A stretch of DNA of 12,034 bases from Lachnospiraceae bacterium (GTDB lineage Bacteria > Bacillota > Clostridia > Lachnospirales > Lachnospiraceae). Below are positions 1 through 8,254 of the stretch, in pieces; within the stretch, counting starts at the first letter, position 1, and each line of letters opens with the position of its first letter. The DNA lies in the NCBI GenBank assembly GCA_021205045.1, contig JAJPYH010000205.1:1-12034 (forward strand), given 5' to 3'. The position numbers and the translations under genes were made by a program. A model generated the notes under the pieces. It saw only the letters and a list, made by a program, of their open reading frames with translations, was not told where the DNA came from and made no database searches.

Positions 1-139
1 AGTCGGGGCTAATGTTAAAGATTTTTCGGGACATTTTCAAAAATGCTTGACATCCGGAAAGGTCTCAGACCCGACCGGACGCTTTTGCTTTTGTTTTATT
101 TTACCTCATCATTTTTGTGCGGCACCTCGTACTGCTGCT
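1..139. other. Left-edge non-coding stretch
   Basis: No convincing gene lies here; short open frames overlap the ligase or its duplicated tail and have no ribosome binding site. It contains a small palindrome, GGTCTCAGACC at 61-71, nested inside a TCCGG...CCGGA pair (53-57 and 75-79). This could fold, but neither strand has a convincing T-run directly after it, so I do not call a terminator. The sequence GGGACATTTTC at 28-38 is the exact inverted copy of GAAAATGTCCC at 12021-12031. Confidence 0.4.
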
Positions 140-182
140 TTATTTTACCTCATCACTTTTGCGCGGCACCTCGTACTGCTTC
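95..182. repeat. 44-bp tandem duplication at ligase 3' end
   Basis: Bases 95-138 and 139-182 are two adjacent copies of a 44-base unit that differ at only about three positions (for example T112 versus C156 and T118 versus C162). Each copy begins TTTATTTTACCTCATCA and ends near TCGTACTGCT. The right copy encodes the last residues and TAA stop of the acyl-CoA ligase; the left copy lies beyond the stop. Because 44 is not a multiple of three, the left copy does not extend the protein. It looks like a slippage or unequal-exchange duplication of the gene end. Confidence 0.9.
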
Positions 183-1798
183 GCCACCAGATGAGCGGCA
201 CCATACCTCTCGCGCAGCAAAGGCTTTTCAATCTTGCCCGTTGCGTTTCTCGGCACCTCCGCGAAAATAATCTTCCGCGGACGTTTGTAGCGGGGCAGCG
301 CCTTACAGAATTCCATGATTTCCTCTTCCGTACAGGTCATACCGTCATGAATGGAAATCACCGCGCCGGTAATCTCGCCTAACCGCTTGTCCGGCAGACC
401 GATGACCGCCACATCCTTGACATTCTAATAAGTATTCAGGAAATTTTCAATCTCCACAGGATAAATATTTTCGCCGCCGCTGATGATCACGTCCTTTTTG
501 CGGTCCACCAGGTAATAAAAACCGTCCTCATCCTGCATGGCCATGTCGCCGGTGTGCAGCCAGCCGTCCACCAGCGTCTGAGCGGTGGCCTCCGGGTCAT
601 TGTAATAACAGGTCATCAGTCCGGGTCCCTTTACCAGCAGCTCTCCCACATCGCCCTGCTTTACATCCTTCCCGTCATTGTCCACAATCCGGCATTCCCA
701 GCGATAGCCGGGGATCCCGATAGCTCCCACCTTATGAATATTCTCAATGCCCAGGTGGACGCAGCCGGGGCCGGTGGATTCGGAGAGCCCGTAATTGGTA
801 TCATATAAATGATTGGGGAAATACTCCTTCCAGTGGCGGATCAGGGATGGCGGAACGGGCTGGGCGCCCACATGCATCAGTCTCCACTGAGACAGTTCAT
901 AGTCCTCCAGCTTCAGTCTGCCGCTGTCCAGCGCCTCCAGAATATCCTGCACCCAAGGCACCAGAAGCCAGACAATGGTGCATTTCTCCCTGGAAACCGC
1001 GTCCAGAATAATCTCCGGCTTCGTGCCGGTCAGAAGCACCGCCTTAGAACCGGCGCACAGACTGCCCATCCAGTGAAACTTCGCACCGGTATGATACAGG
1101 GGCGGAATACACAAAAATACATCCTTCCTGCTGGTCAGATGGTGCTTCTGCTCCATCTGCGCGGCCTGCATCAGACTCTCATGATTATGTAAAATAGCCT
1201 TCGGGAAGCCGGTCGTCCCGGAAGAAAAATAAATCGCGGCGTCATCCTCGTCCTCCAGCCGGATTAACGGCGCCTGACTGGAGCAGTCCGCCACCATCTC
1301 CCGGTAACTCTCGGCAAAGGTTGGACAGCCATCGCCAACATAAATCAGCAGCCGTCCCCGGCTCAGATCCTCCTGAATGGATTCCAGTCTCCCTACAAAC
1401 TCCGGCCCGAAGAAAATAATCTGAACCTCAGCAAGGTTTGCACAATATTGAATCTCCTTCGCGTCAAAGCGGAAATTGAAGGGTACCGCGATGGCGCCGG
1501 TCTTCAATATGCCAAAATAAATAGGCAGCCATTCCAGACAATTGAACATCAGAATTGCCACCCTGTCGCCCCTCTGAATCCCGCGCTCCAGCAGCATATT
1601 GGCGACCCGGTTGGCCTTCTCGTCAAAGACCGCCCAGGTGATCTCCCTGCGATACGCCGAGCTGGAAATGGGCTCCACCAGCTCATATTCCTTCCAGGTG
1701 GTGCGCCTCCTGTCCTTGATCAGAGGATTCAACTCCACCAAAGCCACCTCATCGCCGTATAATTTGTGATTTCTCTCCAGATAATCTGTTACAGGCAT
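140..1798 (-). pseudogene. AMP-forming acyl-CoA ligase interrupted by an in-frame amber codon
   Basis: This is a class I adenylate-forming acyl-CoA synthetase, which activates a carboxylic acid with ATP and then transfers it to CoA. Without the stop it would be about 552 codons, the usual size. The start at 1798 follows AGGAGG by 8 bases. Visible motifs are the phosphate loop YFSSGTTGFPK (190-200), YGLSEST (336-342), DGWLHTGD (411-418) and the hinge region RKKDVIISGGENIYP (433-447). Codon 458 is TAG (427-425). The same frame then continues as NVKDVAVIGLPD through the C-terminal lid domain, including the expected catalytic lysine in NATGK (about 522), to a TAA at 142-140. One base change from CAG, GAG or AAG would explain the stop. 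The truncated 457-residue product lacks the lid. The substrate cannot be told from sequence; aryl, bile or fatty acids are all possible. It is divergent from the amidohydrolase. Confidence 0.85.
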
Positions 1799-1840
1799 CG
1801 AAATTGCCTCCTTTTGTAGTTCCCATATTTTGCTTTTCCA

Positions 1841-1863
1841 CGTTAAAGCGTTATGCTTTAACG
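1841..1863. promoter_or_regulatory. 9-bp-arm inverted repeat, likely operator
   Basis: CGTTAAAGC (1841-1849) and GCTTTAACG (1855-1863) are perfect inverted arms around a 5-base centre GTTAT. The repeat lies between the ligase start codon and its predicted promoter, at roughly +3 to +25 of that transcript, so a bound protein or an RNA hairpin could block expression. The TTAACG half also recurs at 1931-1936 inside the opposing amidohydrolase promoter. The centre AAAGCGTT resembles a catabolite-response core but lacks the usual flanking TG and CA. The binding protein is unknown. Confidence 0.6.
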
Positions 1864-1872
1864 CATAAAATC

Positions 1873-1901
1873 AGGCTAACACAATTCATGTTAAATGTCA
1901 A
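1873..1901 (-). promoter_or_regulatory. Predicted ligase promoter with overlapping palindrome
   Basis: On the minus strand TTGACA (1901-1896) is followed after 17 bases by TAGCCT (1878-1873), preceded by TGT, which gives an extended -10. The -35 is perfect but the -10 is weak. The imperfect palindrome TAACAcaattcaTGTTA (1877-1893) fills the spacer, a common operator position for TetR, GntR or MarR-type repressors. A weak core with an overlapping operator suggests a regulated promoter. Confidence 0.45.
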
Positions 1902-1925
1902 TGAAAATAAGGGGACAGGAAGCAA

Positions 1926-1954
1926 TTGACTTAACGTGTTTTTTCCTTTATAGT
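1926..1954 (+). promoter_or_regulatory. Sigma-A type promoter of the amidohydrolase gene
   Basis: TTGACT (1926-1931), a 17-base spacer and TATAGT (1949-1954) form a good sigma-A promoter. Transcription would start near 1961, about 30 bases before the ATG. The heptamer GACTTAA occurs in the -35 region (1928-1934) and again around the start point (1962-1968), the second copy lying within CGACTTAAGT. These copies could be recognition half-sites. Confidence 0.7.
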
Positions 1955-1990
1955 AATTGTCGACTTAAGTAATAACGAGAGGAGAACCTT

Positions 1991-2842
1991 ATGATCATAG
2001 ATTTCCATACCCACACCTTCCCCGACGCGATCTCAGAACGGGCCATCCGCAAGCTGGCCATGGCCGCGGACTGCGCCCCGAACAGCGACGGCACCCTGCA
2101 CGGACTGGAGGAATCCACCCATCACGCCCGTATCGATTACAGCGTAAACCTGCCCGTTGCCACTTCCCCCGCCCAGGTGGAGAAAATCAACCGCCAGAAC
2201 ATTGAAAATCAGGAAGCGGACCGTCTCCAGAGAGTCCTCCATTTCGGGGCTATGCACCCGGATTATGAGAATTACAAAGCGGAACTCCGGTATCTCAAAG
2301 ACCATGATGTAAAAGGAATCAAACTCCACCCGGCCTATCAGAGCACCGATCTGACCGATCCCCGCTATCAGCGGATCATTGAGGAGGCCGCAGCTCTGGA
2401 TCTGATTGTGCTGATCCACGCGGGCATCGATATCGGCATCAACGACCACGATTATGCTTCCGTCTCTCAGATTCTGGAGATTGTCAGCTGGATTCAGCCT
2501 TCCTGCCTTGTGCTGACTCATATGGGCGGCTGGGCGGCTTGGGATGACGTGGAGCGCGACCTGGTGGGAGCCCCGGTATATCTGGATACAGCCTTCACCT
2601 ACGGCCCCAACCGCAAATATCCCGGCGCCAGCTATAACCCTTTCAGTGAAGTATATCTCTCCGATGAGCAGTTCCTCAGAATTGTGAGAAAGCACGGCTC
2701 CGAAAACATTCTCTTTGGAACGGATTCTCCCTGGAAGGATCAGCAGGACTACCTGCGTCAGCTCCACCAGATGGACTTGACAGAAACAGAATTAAGACAG
2801 ATCAGAGGGGAGAACGCGGCCCGGCTTCTCGGTTTATCCTGA
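1991..2842 (+). CDS. Amidohydrolase-superfamily (amidohydrolase_2-like) metal-dependent hydrolase or decarboxylase
   Basis: This 283-residue cytoplasmic protein has the TIM-barrel amidohydrolase signature. DFHTHTFP supplies the metal-binding HxH pair (His6, His8). KLHP (111-114), LIHAG (His143), LTHMGG (His177) and FGTDSPW (Asp245) are the later barrel-strand ligands. The family resembles the group that includes ACMSD, resorcylate decarboxylase and related hydratases; the reaction is not identifiable from sequence. AGGAG sits 6 bases before the ATG. The gene is the only plus-strand gene here and is monocistronic, with its own promoter and terminator. It is divergent from the acyl-CoA ligase, so joint control and a shared carboxylic or aromatic acid substrate are plausible but unproven. 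The protein is full length, with no missing ligand. Confidence 0.9.
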   Translation: MIIDFHTHTFPDAISERAIRKLAMAADCAPNSDGTLHGLEESTHHARIDYSVNLPVATSPAQVEKINRQNIENQEADRLQRVLHFGAMHPDYENYKAELRYLKDHDVKGIKLHPAYQSTDLTDPRYQRIIEEAAALDLIVLIHAGIDIGINDHDYASVSQILEIVSWIQPSCLVLTHMGGWAAWDDVERDLVGAPVYLDTAFTYGPNRKYPGASYNPFSEVYLSDEQFLRIVRKHGSENILFGTDSPWKDQQDYLRQLHQMDLTETELRQIRGENAARLLGLS

Positions 2843-2852
2843 CCGGAAAGCC

Positions 2853-2881
2853 GGGGAGACGCGTCTCCCCTCTTCTTTTTC
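2853..2881 (+). terminator. Intrinsic terminator of the amidohydrolase gene
   Basis: GGGGAGACGCGTCTCCCC (2853-2870) is a perfect 18-base palindrome starting 10 bases after the stop codon. It is followed by TCTTCTTTTT. This is a classic GC-rich hairpin plus T-run. The other strand has no T-run after the stem, so it acts mainly on the plus strand. Confidence 0.9.
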
Positions 2882-2951
2882 AAGCATTTACACAATTGTC
2901 CACGATTCGGCAAAAGCCTTCAGGCAGACTTACATGCTTCCACATCCCAGT

Positions 2952-2986
2952 AAAAAACGGCTGCAAGCATACTTACGATTTCCGTT
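2952..2986 (-). terminator. Probable terminator of iorAB
   Basis: On the minus strand AACGG (2986-2982) pairs with CCGTT (2960-2956). An inner stem GTAAG/CTTGC closes on a TATG loop, and the outer arm runs straight into a T-tract (TTTTTT, 2957-2952). It lies about 20 bases past the iorB stop codon. The internal loops make it weaker than the convergent terminator at 2853-2881. Confidence 0.6.
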
Positions 2987-3005
2987 CAAAAAAGCCTGTA
3001 ATGCT

Positions 3006-3581
3006 CTACTGCTCCCCGCGTCCCAACAGAAATGCCTTCTGGCTCATCTCCAGGAATTTCGCAGGCACACATTCCCCGATGGCGGTCTGCCAGGTCTCCA
3101 GCGAAAAGTCAAAATATCTGGACAGCCTTCCCATGAGCACAATATTCACCGCCTTTGCGGAACCGGCCTCCTCTGCCAGAGACAGACAGTCCACAGCGTC
3201 CACCAAAGCGCCCATCTCACGCATCTTTTCAATCAGCCCCTGAGGATAGGTCATGGCGCCGGTGATCACTGGCATGGGATCGATCTGCTGGGTGTTGGTG
3301 ACAATCCTTCCGCCCGGCTTTAAGTATTCCAGATACCTTGCGGTCTCCAGCTCCTCAAAGGAGACGATGTAGTCCGCGCAGCCCTTATCAATGATGGGCG
3401 AATACACCCTGTCGCCGTAGCACACATAGGTCACCACGGAGCCGCCTCTCTGGCTCATACCATGAACCTCGCTGACCTTCACATCATATCCCGCCTGCAG
3501 CAGAATATGACCCAGCAGCTTGCTGGCCAGAAGAGAGCCCTGCCCTCCGACCCCAACAATCATAATATTCTGTGTCTTCAT
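3006..3581 (-). CDS. iorB: Indolepyruvate ferredoxin oxidoreductase, beta (gamma-domain) subunit
   Basis: This 191-residue protein is the small subunit of the arylpyruvate:ferredoxin oxidoreductase. It partners IorA in converting indolepyruvate, phenylpyruvate or hydroxyphenylpyruvate plus CoA to the aryl-acetyl-CoA, CO2 and reduced ferredoxin. It shows the glycine-rich VGVGGQGSLLASKLLG start (9-24) and the family's SEVHGMSQRGGSV segment (37-49). The ATG at 3581 overlaps the iorA stop (TGATG), so translation is coupled; AGGAGG ends 7 bases upstream, inside iorA. A second ATG three bases earlier (3584) is possible but its spacing is too short. A longer in-frame start at 3632 would be buried in iorA's ferredoxin domain and is unlikely. 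The length is typical, and the alpha-beta gene order is standard. Confidence 0.93.
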   Translation of the reverse strand: MKTQNIMIVGVGGQGSLLASKLLGHILLQAGYDVKVSEVHGMSQRGGSVVTYVCYGDRVYSPIIDKGCADYIVSFEELETARYLEYLKPGGRIVTNTQQIDPMPVITGAMTYPQGLIEKMREMGALVDAVDCLSLAEEAGSAKAVNIVLMGRLSRYFDFSLETWQTAIGECVPAKFLEMSQKAFLLGRGEQ

Positions 3582-5320
3582 CATGCCTCCTCCTGTGCCT
3601 GAAGCGCGTGGAACCTGCAAAGCTGCTGACATACGCCGCAGCCCACGCAGGAAGTGGTATCCACCATCGCCTTCCCGTCACGGAAGCTTAACGCCGGACA
3701 TCCCAGCTTCATACATGCCTTACAGCCCTTACAGTTTTCTGATACGACCCGAAGCGGTTTTTTGTGCTTCACATATTTTAACAGAGCGCAGGGGCGGCGG
3801 CTGATGATCACAGAGGGAGCCTCCGCGGCCAGTTCCTCCTTTAATACCCTGTCGCACTCCTCCAGATCATAAGGATCCACCACTCTGACCCGGTCAATGC
3901 CCATAGCGCGGCACAGAGCTTCCAGATCAATCTTTCCCGCGGGATCTCCCTTGATATTGTACCCGGTGGTGGGATTCTGCTGGTGTCCCGTCATGCCCGT
4001 AATGGAATTATCCAGAATAATCACAGTGGAATTGCTCTGATTGTAGGCAATGTTGGCCAGCCCTGTCATGCCCGAATGTACAAAGGTGGAATCTCCGATC
4101 ACCGCCACCGTCTTTTGCGTGTTCTCCTCTCCAAGCGCCTTATGAAAACCGTGAATGGCGCTGACAGAGGCGCCCATACAAAGGGTCATATCCATTGCGG
4201 ACAGGGGCGCGGCAGCTCCCAGCGTATAGCAGCCGATGTCTCCCAGCACAGTGCATTTATTCCTGGAAAGGGTATAGAACAGGCCTCTGTGGGGGCAGCC
4301 GGCGCACATCACCGGCGGTCTGGCGGGAACGGGCTCCTCAAGCACCTGGCCCTGGGGGCAGGCAAAGCCCAGCTTTTCAGCCACCATATTCTGGCTGTAC
4401 TCTCCCTCCATGGGGAAAAGTTCCTTGCCGGTCACCTCAAGCCCCAGCATCCGGCAATGGTTCTCAATCACCGGATCCAGCTCCTCCAAAATCACGACTT
4501 TATCCACCTTCGCGGCAAAATCCAGGATCAGCTTCTCCGGCAATGGATTGATCATCCCCAGCTTTAAGATGGACGCCTGATCGCCGAAGGCCTCCTTTGC
4601 GTACTGATAGCAGGTGGAGGAGGTGATGATGCCAAGAAAGGTATCCCCCATTTCCACCCGGTTCAGCTCACAGCTTTCCGCGTATTCAACAAGCTTCCTG
4701 GTGCGCTCCTCCACCACAGGATGACGCCTGATGGCATTGGCGGGAGTCATCACGTATTTGGCCACATTCTTTTCATATGTACGAACCGGAGGCTCGATCC
4801 GCGGCGAGGTCTCCACCACGCTCATGGAATGGGCAATCCTGGTGCACATTTTGATGATCACAGGCGTATCGAAGCTCTCGGAAAGCTCAAATGCCAGCTT
4901 CGCAAACTGAAGCGCCTCCGCGGAATCCGCAGGCTCCATCATGGGAATCTTGGAAGCGATGGCGTGATGCCTGGAATCCTGCTCATTCTGCGAGGAATGC
5001 ATCCCCGCGTCATCCGCCACACAGATCACCAGCCCGGCGTTTACGCCCGTATAAGAGCTGGTAAAAAGAGGATCCGCGGCCACATTCAGTCCCACATGCT
5101 TCATACCGCAGAAGCTTCTCTTCCCCGCAAGGGAGGCACCGAAGGCCACCTCCAGGGCTACCTTTTCATTTGGCGCCCATTCACAGTAAATCTCATCAAA
5201 TTTGGCGGCTTCCTCCGTGACCTCCGTACTGGGAGTGCCCGGGTAACTGGATACCACGCTGCACCCGGCCTCGTACAGGCCTCTGGCGAAAGCCTGATTG
5301 CCCAACATCAACTGTCTCAT
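3581..5320 (-). CDS. iorA: Indolepyruvate ferredoxin oxidoreductase, alpha subunit
   Basis: This 579-residue cytoplasmic enzyme carries the thiamine diphosphate and iron-sulfur centres of arylpyruvate oxidation, a fermentative route for aromatic amino acids. In order it shows the N-terminal pyrimidine-binding domain (SYPGTPSTEV, 25-34), CAGCPHRG (339-346), GDIGCYTLGA (360-369), and the diphosphate/Mg region GDSTFVHSG (409 on) with LDNSITGMTGHQ (436 on). A C-terminal 2x[4Fe-4S] ferredoxin domain has cysteines at 530, 533, 536, 541 and 558, 561, 564, 568. The first cluster ends in the usual Cys-Pro, but the second ends Cys-Arg. The ATG at 5320 has AGGA 8 bases upstream. The frame stays open to a GTG at 5437, but that start lacks a good ribosome site and the extra residues do not look like the family. 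It has its own promoter, and iorB follows with overlap. Confidence 0.95.
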   Translation of the reverse strand: MRQLMLGNQAFARGLYEAGCSVVSSYPGTPSTEVTEEAAKFDEIYCEWAPNEKVALEVAFGASLAGKRSFCGMKHVGLNVAADPLFTSSYTGVNAGLVICVADDAGMHSSQNEQDSRHHAIASKIPMMEPADSAEALQFAKLAFELSESFDTPVIIKMCTRIAHSMSVVETSPRIEPPVRTYEKNVAKYVMTPANAIRRHPVVEERTRKLVEYAESCELNRVEMGDTFLGIITSSTCYQYAKEAFGDQASILKLGMINPLPEKLILDFAAKVDKVVILEELDPVIENHCRMLGLEVTGKELFPMEGEYSQNMVAEKLGFACPQGQVLEEPVPARPPVMCAGCPHRGLFYTLSRNKCTVLGDIGCYTLGAAAPLSAMDMTLCMGASVSAIHGFHKALGEENTQKTVAVIGDSTFVHSGMTGLANIAYNQSNSTVIILDNSITGMTGHQQNPTTGYNIKGDPAGKIDLEALCRAMGIDRVRVVDPYDLEECDRVLKEELAAEAPSVIISRRPCALLKYVKHKKPLRVVSENCKGCKACMKLGCPALSFRDGKAMVDTTSCVGCGVCQQLCRFHALQAQEEA

Positions 5321-5370
5321 CTGTAAAATCCTTTCCCTTGATTCATAATCTGGTATAGCTGTAGCGAAAA

Positions 5371-5447
5371 CTGCCGCAAAATCATATATCCGGACCGAGG
5401 CTTTCACATATCTGAATAACCCCGAAGACTTCAACACTTTACCGCAG
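5371..5447 (-). promoter_or_regulatory. Possible structured leader of iorAB mRNA
   Basis: The predicted iorAB transcript has a leader of about 138 bases. Within it CTGCGGTAAA (5447-5438) can pair with TTTGCGGCAG (5380-5371): nine of ten positions pair, including one G-U, with one G-G mismatch, enclosing 57 bases. No T-box consensus or known riboswitch core is visible, and no terminator hairpin with a T-run lies before the start codon. It may be a regulatory fold or chance pairing. Confidence 0.25.
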
Positions 5448-5464
5448 CAAACAAAACTACTATT

Positions 5465-5493
5465 ATTCTAACATCTTATACGGCGATCGACAA
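5465..5493 (-). promoter_or_regulatory. iorA: Predicted promoter of iorAB
   Basis: On the minus strand TTGTCG (5493-5488), a 17-base spacer and TAGAAT (5470-5465) preceded by TGT form a plausible extended -10 sigma-A promoter. Transcription would start near 5458. It separates iorAB from the upstream ilvC gene. Confidence 0.6.
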
Positions 5494-5543
5494 CAGGTTT
5501 TTACTATTTTATCCATCCTGATTTACAGGAATAAGCGCACAAA

Positions 5544-5567
5544 CGGATAGGACAAAAGCCCTATCCG
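5544..5567 (-). terminator. Hairpin downstream of ilvC, probable terminator
   Basis: CGGATAGG (5544-5551) and CCTATCCG (5560-5567) form a perfect 8-bp stem with an 8-base loop, about 107 bases past the ilvC stop. On the minus strand the stem is followed by TTTGTGCGCTTATT, a poor T-run. On the plus strand TTTTTA begins 6 bases after it. It sits between ilvC and the iorAB promoter, so termination of the ilv transcript is the likely role. The remaining bases from ilvC's stop to the hairpin show nothing recognisable. Confidence 0.5.
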
Positions 5568-5673
5568 CAGTGATTTTTATTATTCAGTACCCTCCGGCGT
5601 CCGTTCTGCTTTGGCCTTCGCCCCGCAAGGAAATCATCAGCCGAAAGGGAGTTTTGAAATGAGCTCTGAACGC

Positions 5674-6753
<1,080 letters not shown>

Positions 6754-6829
6754 TCACCAAAGCTCCCAATGAAAAAATTACATTTATACAAAGCGATATA
6801 ATATACGCATTGCTAACAGCTTCATTGAT

Positions 6830-6851
6830 AAACGCCAGTTTCCTGACGCCT
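6830..6851 (-). promoter_or_regulatory. GAAA-tetraloop hairpin in the ilvN-ilvC gap
   Basis: The RNA reads AGGCGTCAG-GAAA-CTGGCGTTT, a 9-bp stem with three G-U pairs capped by a stable GNRA-type loop. It lies in the 213-base gap between ilvN copy 1 (stop 6898) and ilvC (start 6684). No T-run follows, so it is not a clear terminator; mRNA processing or stability is possible. The rest of the gap is AT-rich around 6786-6806 but has no promoter I would defend and no T-box. Confidence 0.25.
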
Positions 6852-6897
6852 TACGACAGTCTGAAAACGGCTGTAACCAGAACGAATCGGGCATTCC

Positions 6898-7398
6898 CTA
6901 ATCAATGAACACCACGTTCTCCGCACCGCGTACCAGACCCACAATACCGGTTCTGGCAAGCTCCATGATCTCGTAATTGGCCAGGAGCTTCAGAAAGGCG
7001 TCGATCTTGGACTTATTGCCCGTCAGCTCGAACATGACGCTCTCATCGCAGATATCACTGACCTTGGCCTTGAAGATGCCCGCCAGCGTCATCAGGTGCT
7101 CTCTCTCGATGGCGTCCGCCTTCACCTTGATCAGCGCCAGTTCTCTGTAGACGCTCTCATCAGGCTTTAACTCCTTGATGCTGCGCACATCCACTAACTT
7201 CCCCACCTGCTTCTCAATCTGCTCCAACACCTCATCGTCGCCGCTGGCCACAATGGTAATACGGGTAAAGCGGGGATCTGCCGTGACGCCCGCGGTGATG
7301 CTCTCAATATTGTAGCCTCTGCGGCTGAATAATCCCGAAACCCGGCTCAGAACTCCGGTGGTATTGTCTACCAGTAACTGAAATACTTTCTGCTGCAT
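6898..7398 (-). CDS. ilvN: Acetolactate synthase small (regulatory) subunit, copy 1
   Basis: This 166-residue regulatory subunit activates the IlvB catalytic subunit and mediates valine feedback. The N-terminal ACT domain carries the conserved DNTTGVLSRVSGLFSRRGYNI segment in two parts (DNTTGVLS, then GLFSRRGYNIES). LEQIEKQ and the C-terminal domain ending in ARTGIVGLVRG follow. The asparagine and glycine of the valine-binding loop are present, so valine sensing should be intact. The ATG at 7398 has AGGAG 6 bases upstream; an in-frame GTG at 7443 would start at or before the predicted transcript start and is rejected. It has its own promoter and lies upstream of ilvC, not beside ilvB. A second, divergent copy directly follows ilvB, so this one may serve a different pool or condition. 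Confidence 0.94.
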   Translation of the reverse strand: MQQKVFQLLVDNTTGVLSRVSGLFSRRGYNIESITAGVTADPRFTRITIVASGDDEVLEQIEKQVGKLVDVRSIKELKPDESVYRELALIKVKADAIEREHLMTLAGIFKAKVSDICDESVMFELTGNKSKIDAFLKLLANYEIMELARTGIVGLVRGAENVVFID

Positions 7399-7449
7399 AC
7401 TCTTCTCCTTTACCGGGCAGTGGCGACAGGCGCCAACCCTCACCGACTC

Positions 7450-7478
7450 ATTTTAGCAATTTCAACTTCCAATGTCAA
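7450..7478 (-). promoter_or_regulatory. ilvN: Strong sigma-A promoter for ilvN copy 1 (and probably ilvC)
   Basis: On the minus strand TTGACA (7478-7473), exactly 17 bases, then TAAAAT (7455-7450). This is near consensus, with transcription starting near 7443. The leader of about 45 bases carries only a small TGGCG/CGCCA hairpin and the ribosome site. It shows that ilvN copy 1 does not depend on readthrough from the glycosyltransferase genes upstream. Confidence 0.8.
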
Positions 7479-7567
7479 CATTACGGAATGTAGCTGTTTT
7501 CTCAGGAAGGTTGATTTATTTTAATCTTCCGTCTGAAAAAGTTCTTCAAGCTACAAAAAGGACAGCT

Positions 7568-8203
7568 TCAAAAAGCGGAAGCCTTCTTTTTCTCCGGCAG
7601 GTGCCTTATTCCCATGACTGCCAGCAGGAACATGGTCGCAAAAAAGCTGTCATAAATCAGGATATGTCCCTTTCCCGGGAGAATCCCGTAAACATAATCC
7701 ACCACAGCCGCCGATGAAGTCAGCTCGCCGTTACAATACAGCAGACTGTTCTCCACCGGCGTAATCACATCCGGCGAAGTAGCCAAAAGACTGATCTGCT
7801 CTGCGGAAGAGCTTTCTGCCGTTACCGTCCAGCTGTACTGCTGACCCTTTTTCAGAAAAATTCCCACTGGAAAATAATAATAGCTGCCGGAGGTGAATTC
7901 CGCAGCGCTTAAGCTTGTGGAGAAGACCTCCTCCCCCGCGCTGTCTCTGATGGCAAATAAAATGACGGCGTCTTCGTCCGAAATCTCATCAAAGGTAAGG
8001 GCGATGGCCATTTCCTGTATATAACGAAACTGAGGGATAAAATACTGTTCCGCGTATGCCCCGCCGCTGACAGGCCCCACGCTGATGCGCCCGTCCGCCC
8101 CATTGTGGCTTTCCACCGAAGCTCTGATCACACCCACAGGAAAGATCAGAAGCATACAGATCACACAGACAGCCCCGGCCAACAGGTAAAGAATTTTTTT
8201 CAT
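7568..8203 (-). CDS. Unrecognised membrane protein with terminal membrane helices
   Basis: I do not recognise this 211-residue protein. It begins MKKILYLLAG with a hydrophobic segment (about 4-28) that is either a signal peptide or an anchor. A polar, serine- and aromatic-rich domain of about 150 residues follows, with alternating patterns typical of a beta-sandwich. A second hydrophobic segment (about 182-200) and a basic tail (PEKKKASAF) end it. This predicts an extracytoplasmic domain held by one or two helices with both ends inside. The ATG at 8203 has AGGCGG about 9 bases upstream. It starts 51 bases after the stop of the glycosyltransferase gene, so the two are probably co-transcribed and act together on a surface glycan or lipid-linked sugar. 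That role is inferred from position only. Confidence 0.75.
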   Translation of the reverse strand: MKKILYLLAGAVCVICMLLIFPVGVIRASVESHNGADGRISVGPVSGGAYAEQYFIPQFRYIQEMAIALTFDEISDEDAVILFAIRDSAGEEVFSTSLSAAEFTSGSYYYFPVGIFLKKGQQYSWTVTAESSSAEQISLLATSPDVITPVENSLLYCNGELTSSAAVVDYVYGILPGKGHILIYDSFFATMFLLAVMGIRHLPEKKKASAF

Positions 8204-8254
8204 AAAATAATACCGCCTAAAAAACTTTCCATAAATGGTCTCATTCGGAAAGAA

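Noticed and set aside
53..79. Terminator downstream of the ligase
   Set aside because: The nested TCCGG/CCGGA and GGTCT/AGACC arms leave almost no loop, and no T-run follows on the minus strand.
140..412. Independent small gene encoding only the ligase lid domain
   Set aside because: A GTG at 412 could start it, but the nearest AAGGA is one base away and the frame is continuous with the upstream part through one amber codon, so it is better described as the tail of an interrupted gene.
1844..1857. Catabolite response (cre) site
   Set aside because: The AAAGCGTT core fits, but the flanking TG and CA positions do not; the perfect inverted repeat better fits a dedicated operator.
2033..2767. 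Minus-strand open frame (244 codons) opposite the amidohydrolase
   Set aside because: The plus-strand protein has all metal-ligand motifs, a promoter, a ribosome site and a terminator. The antisense frame has none of these.
7545..7571. Terminator after the unknown membrane protein gene
   Set aside because: The AAGCT/AGCTT stem is only 5 bp around an 11-base loop, and the T-run is displaced by several bases, too weak to call.
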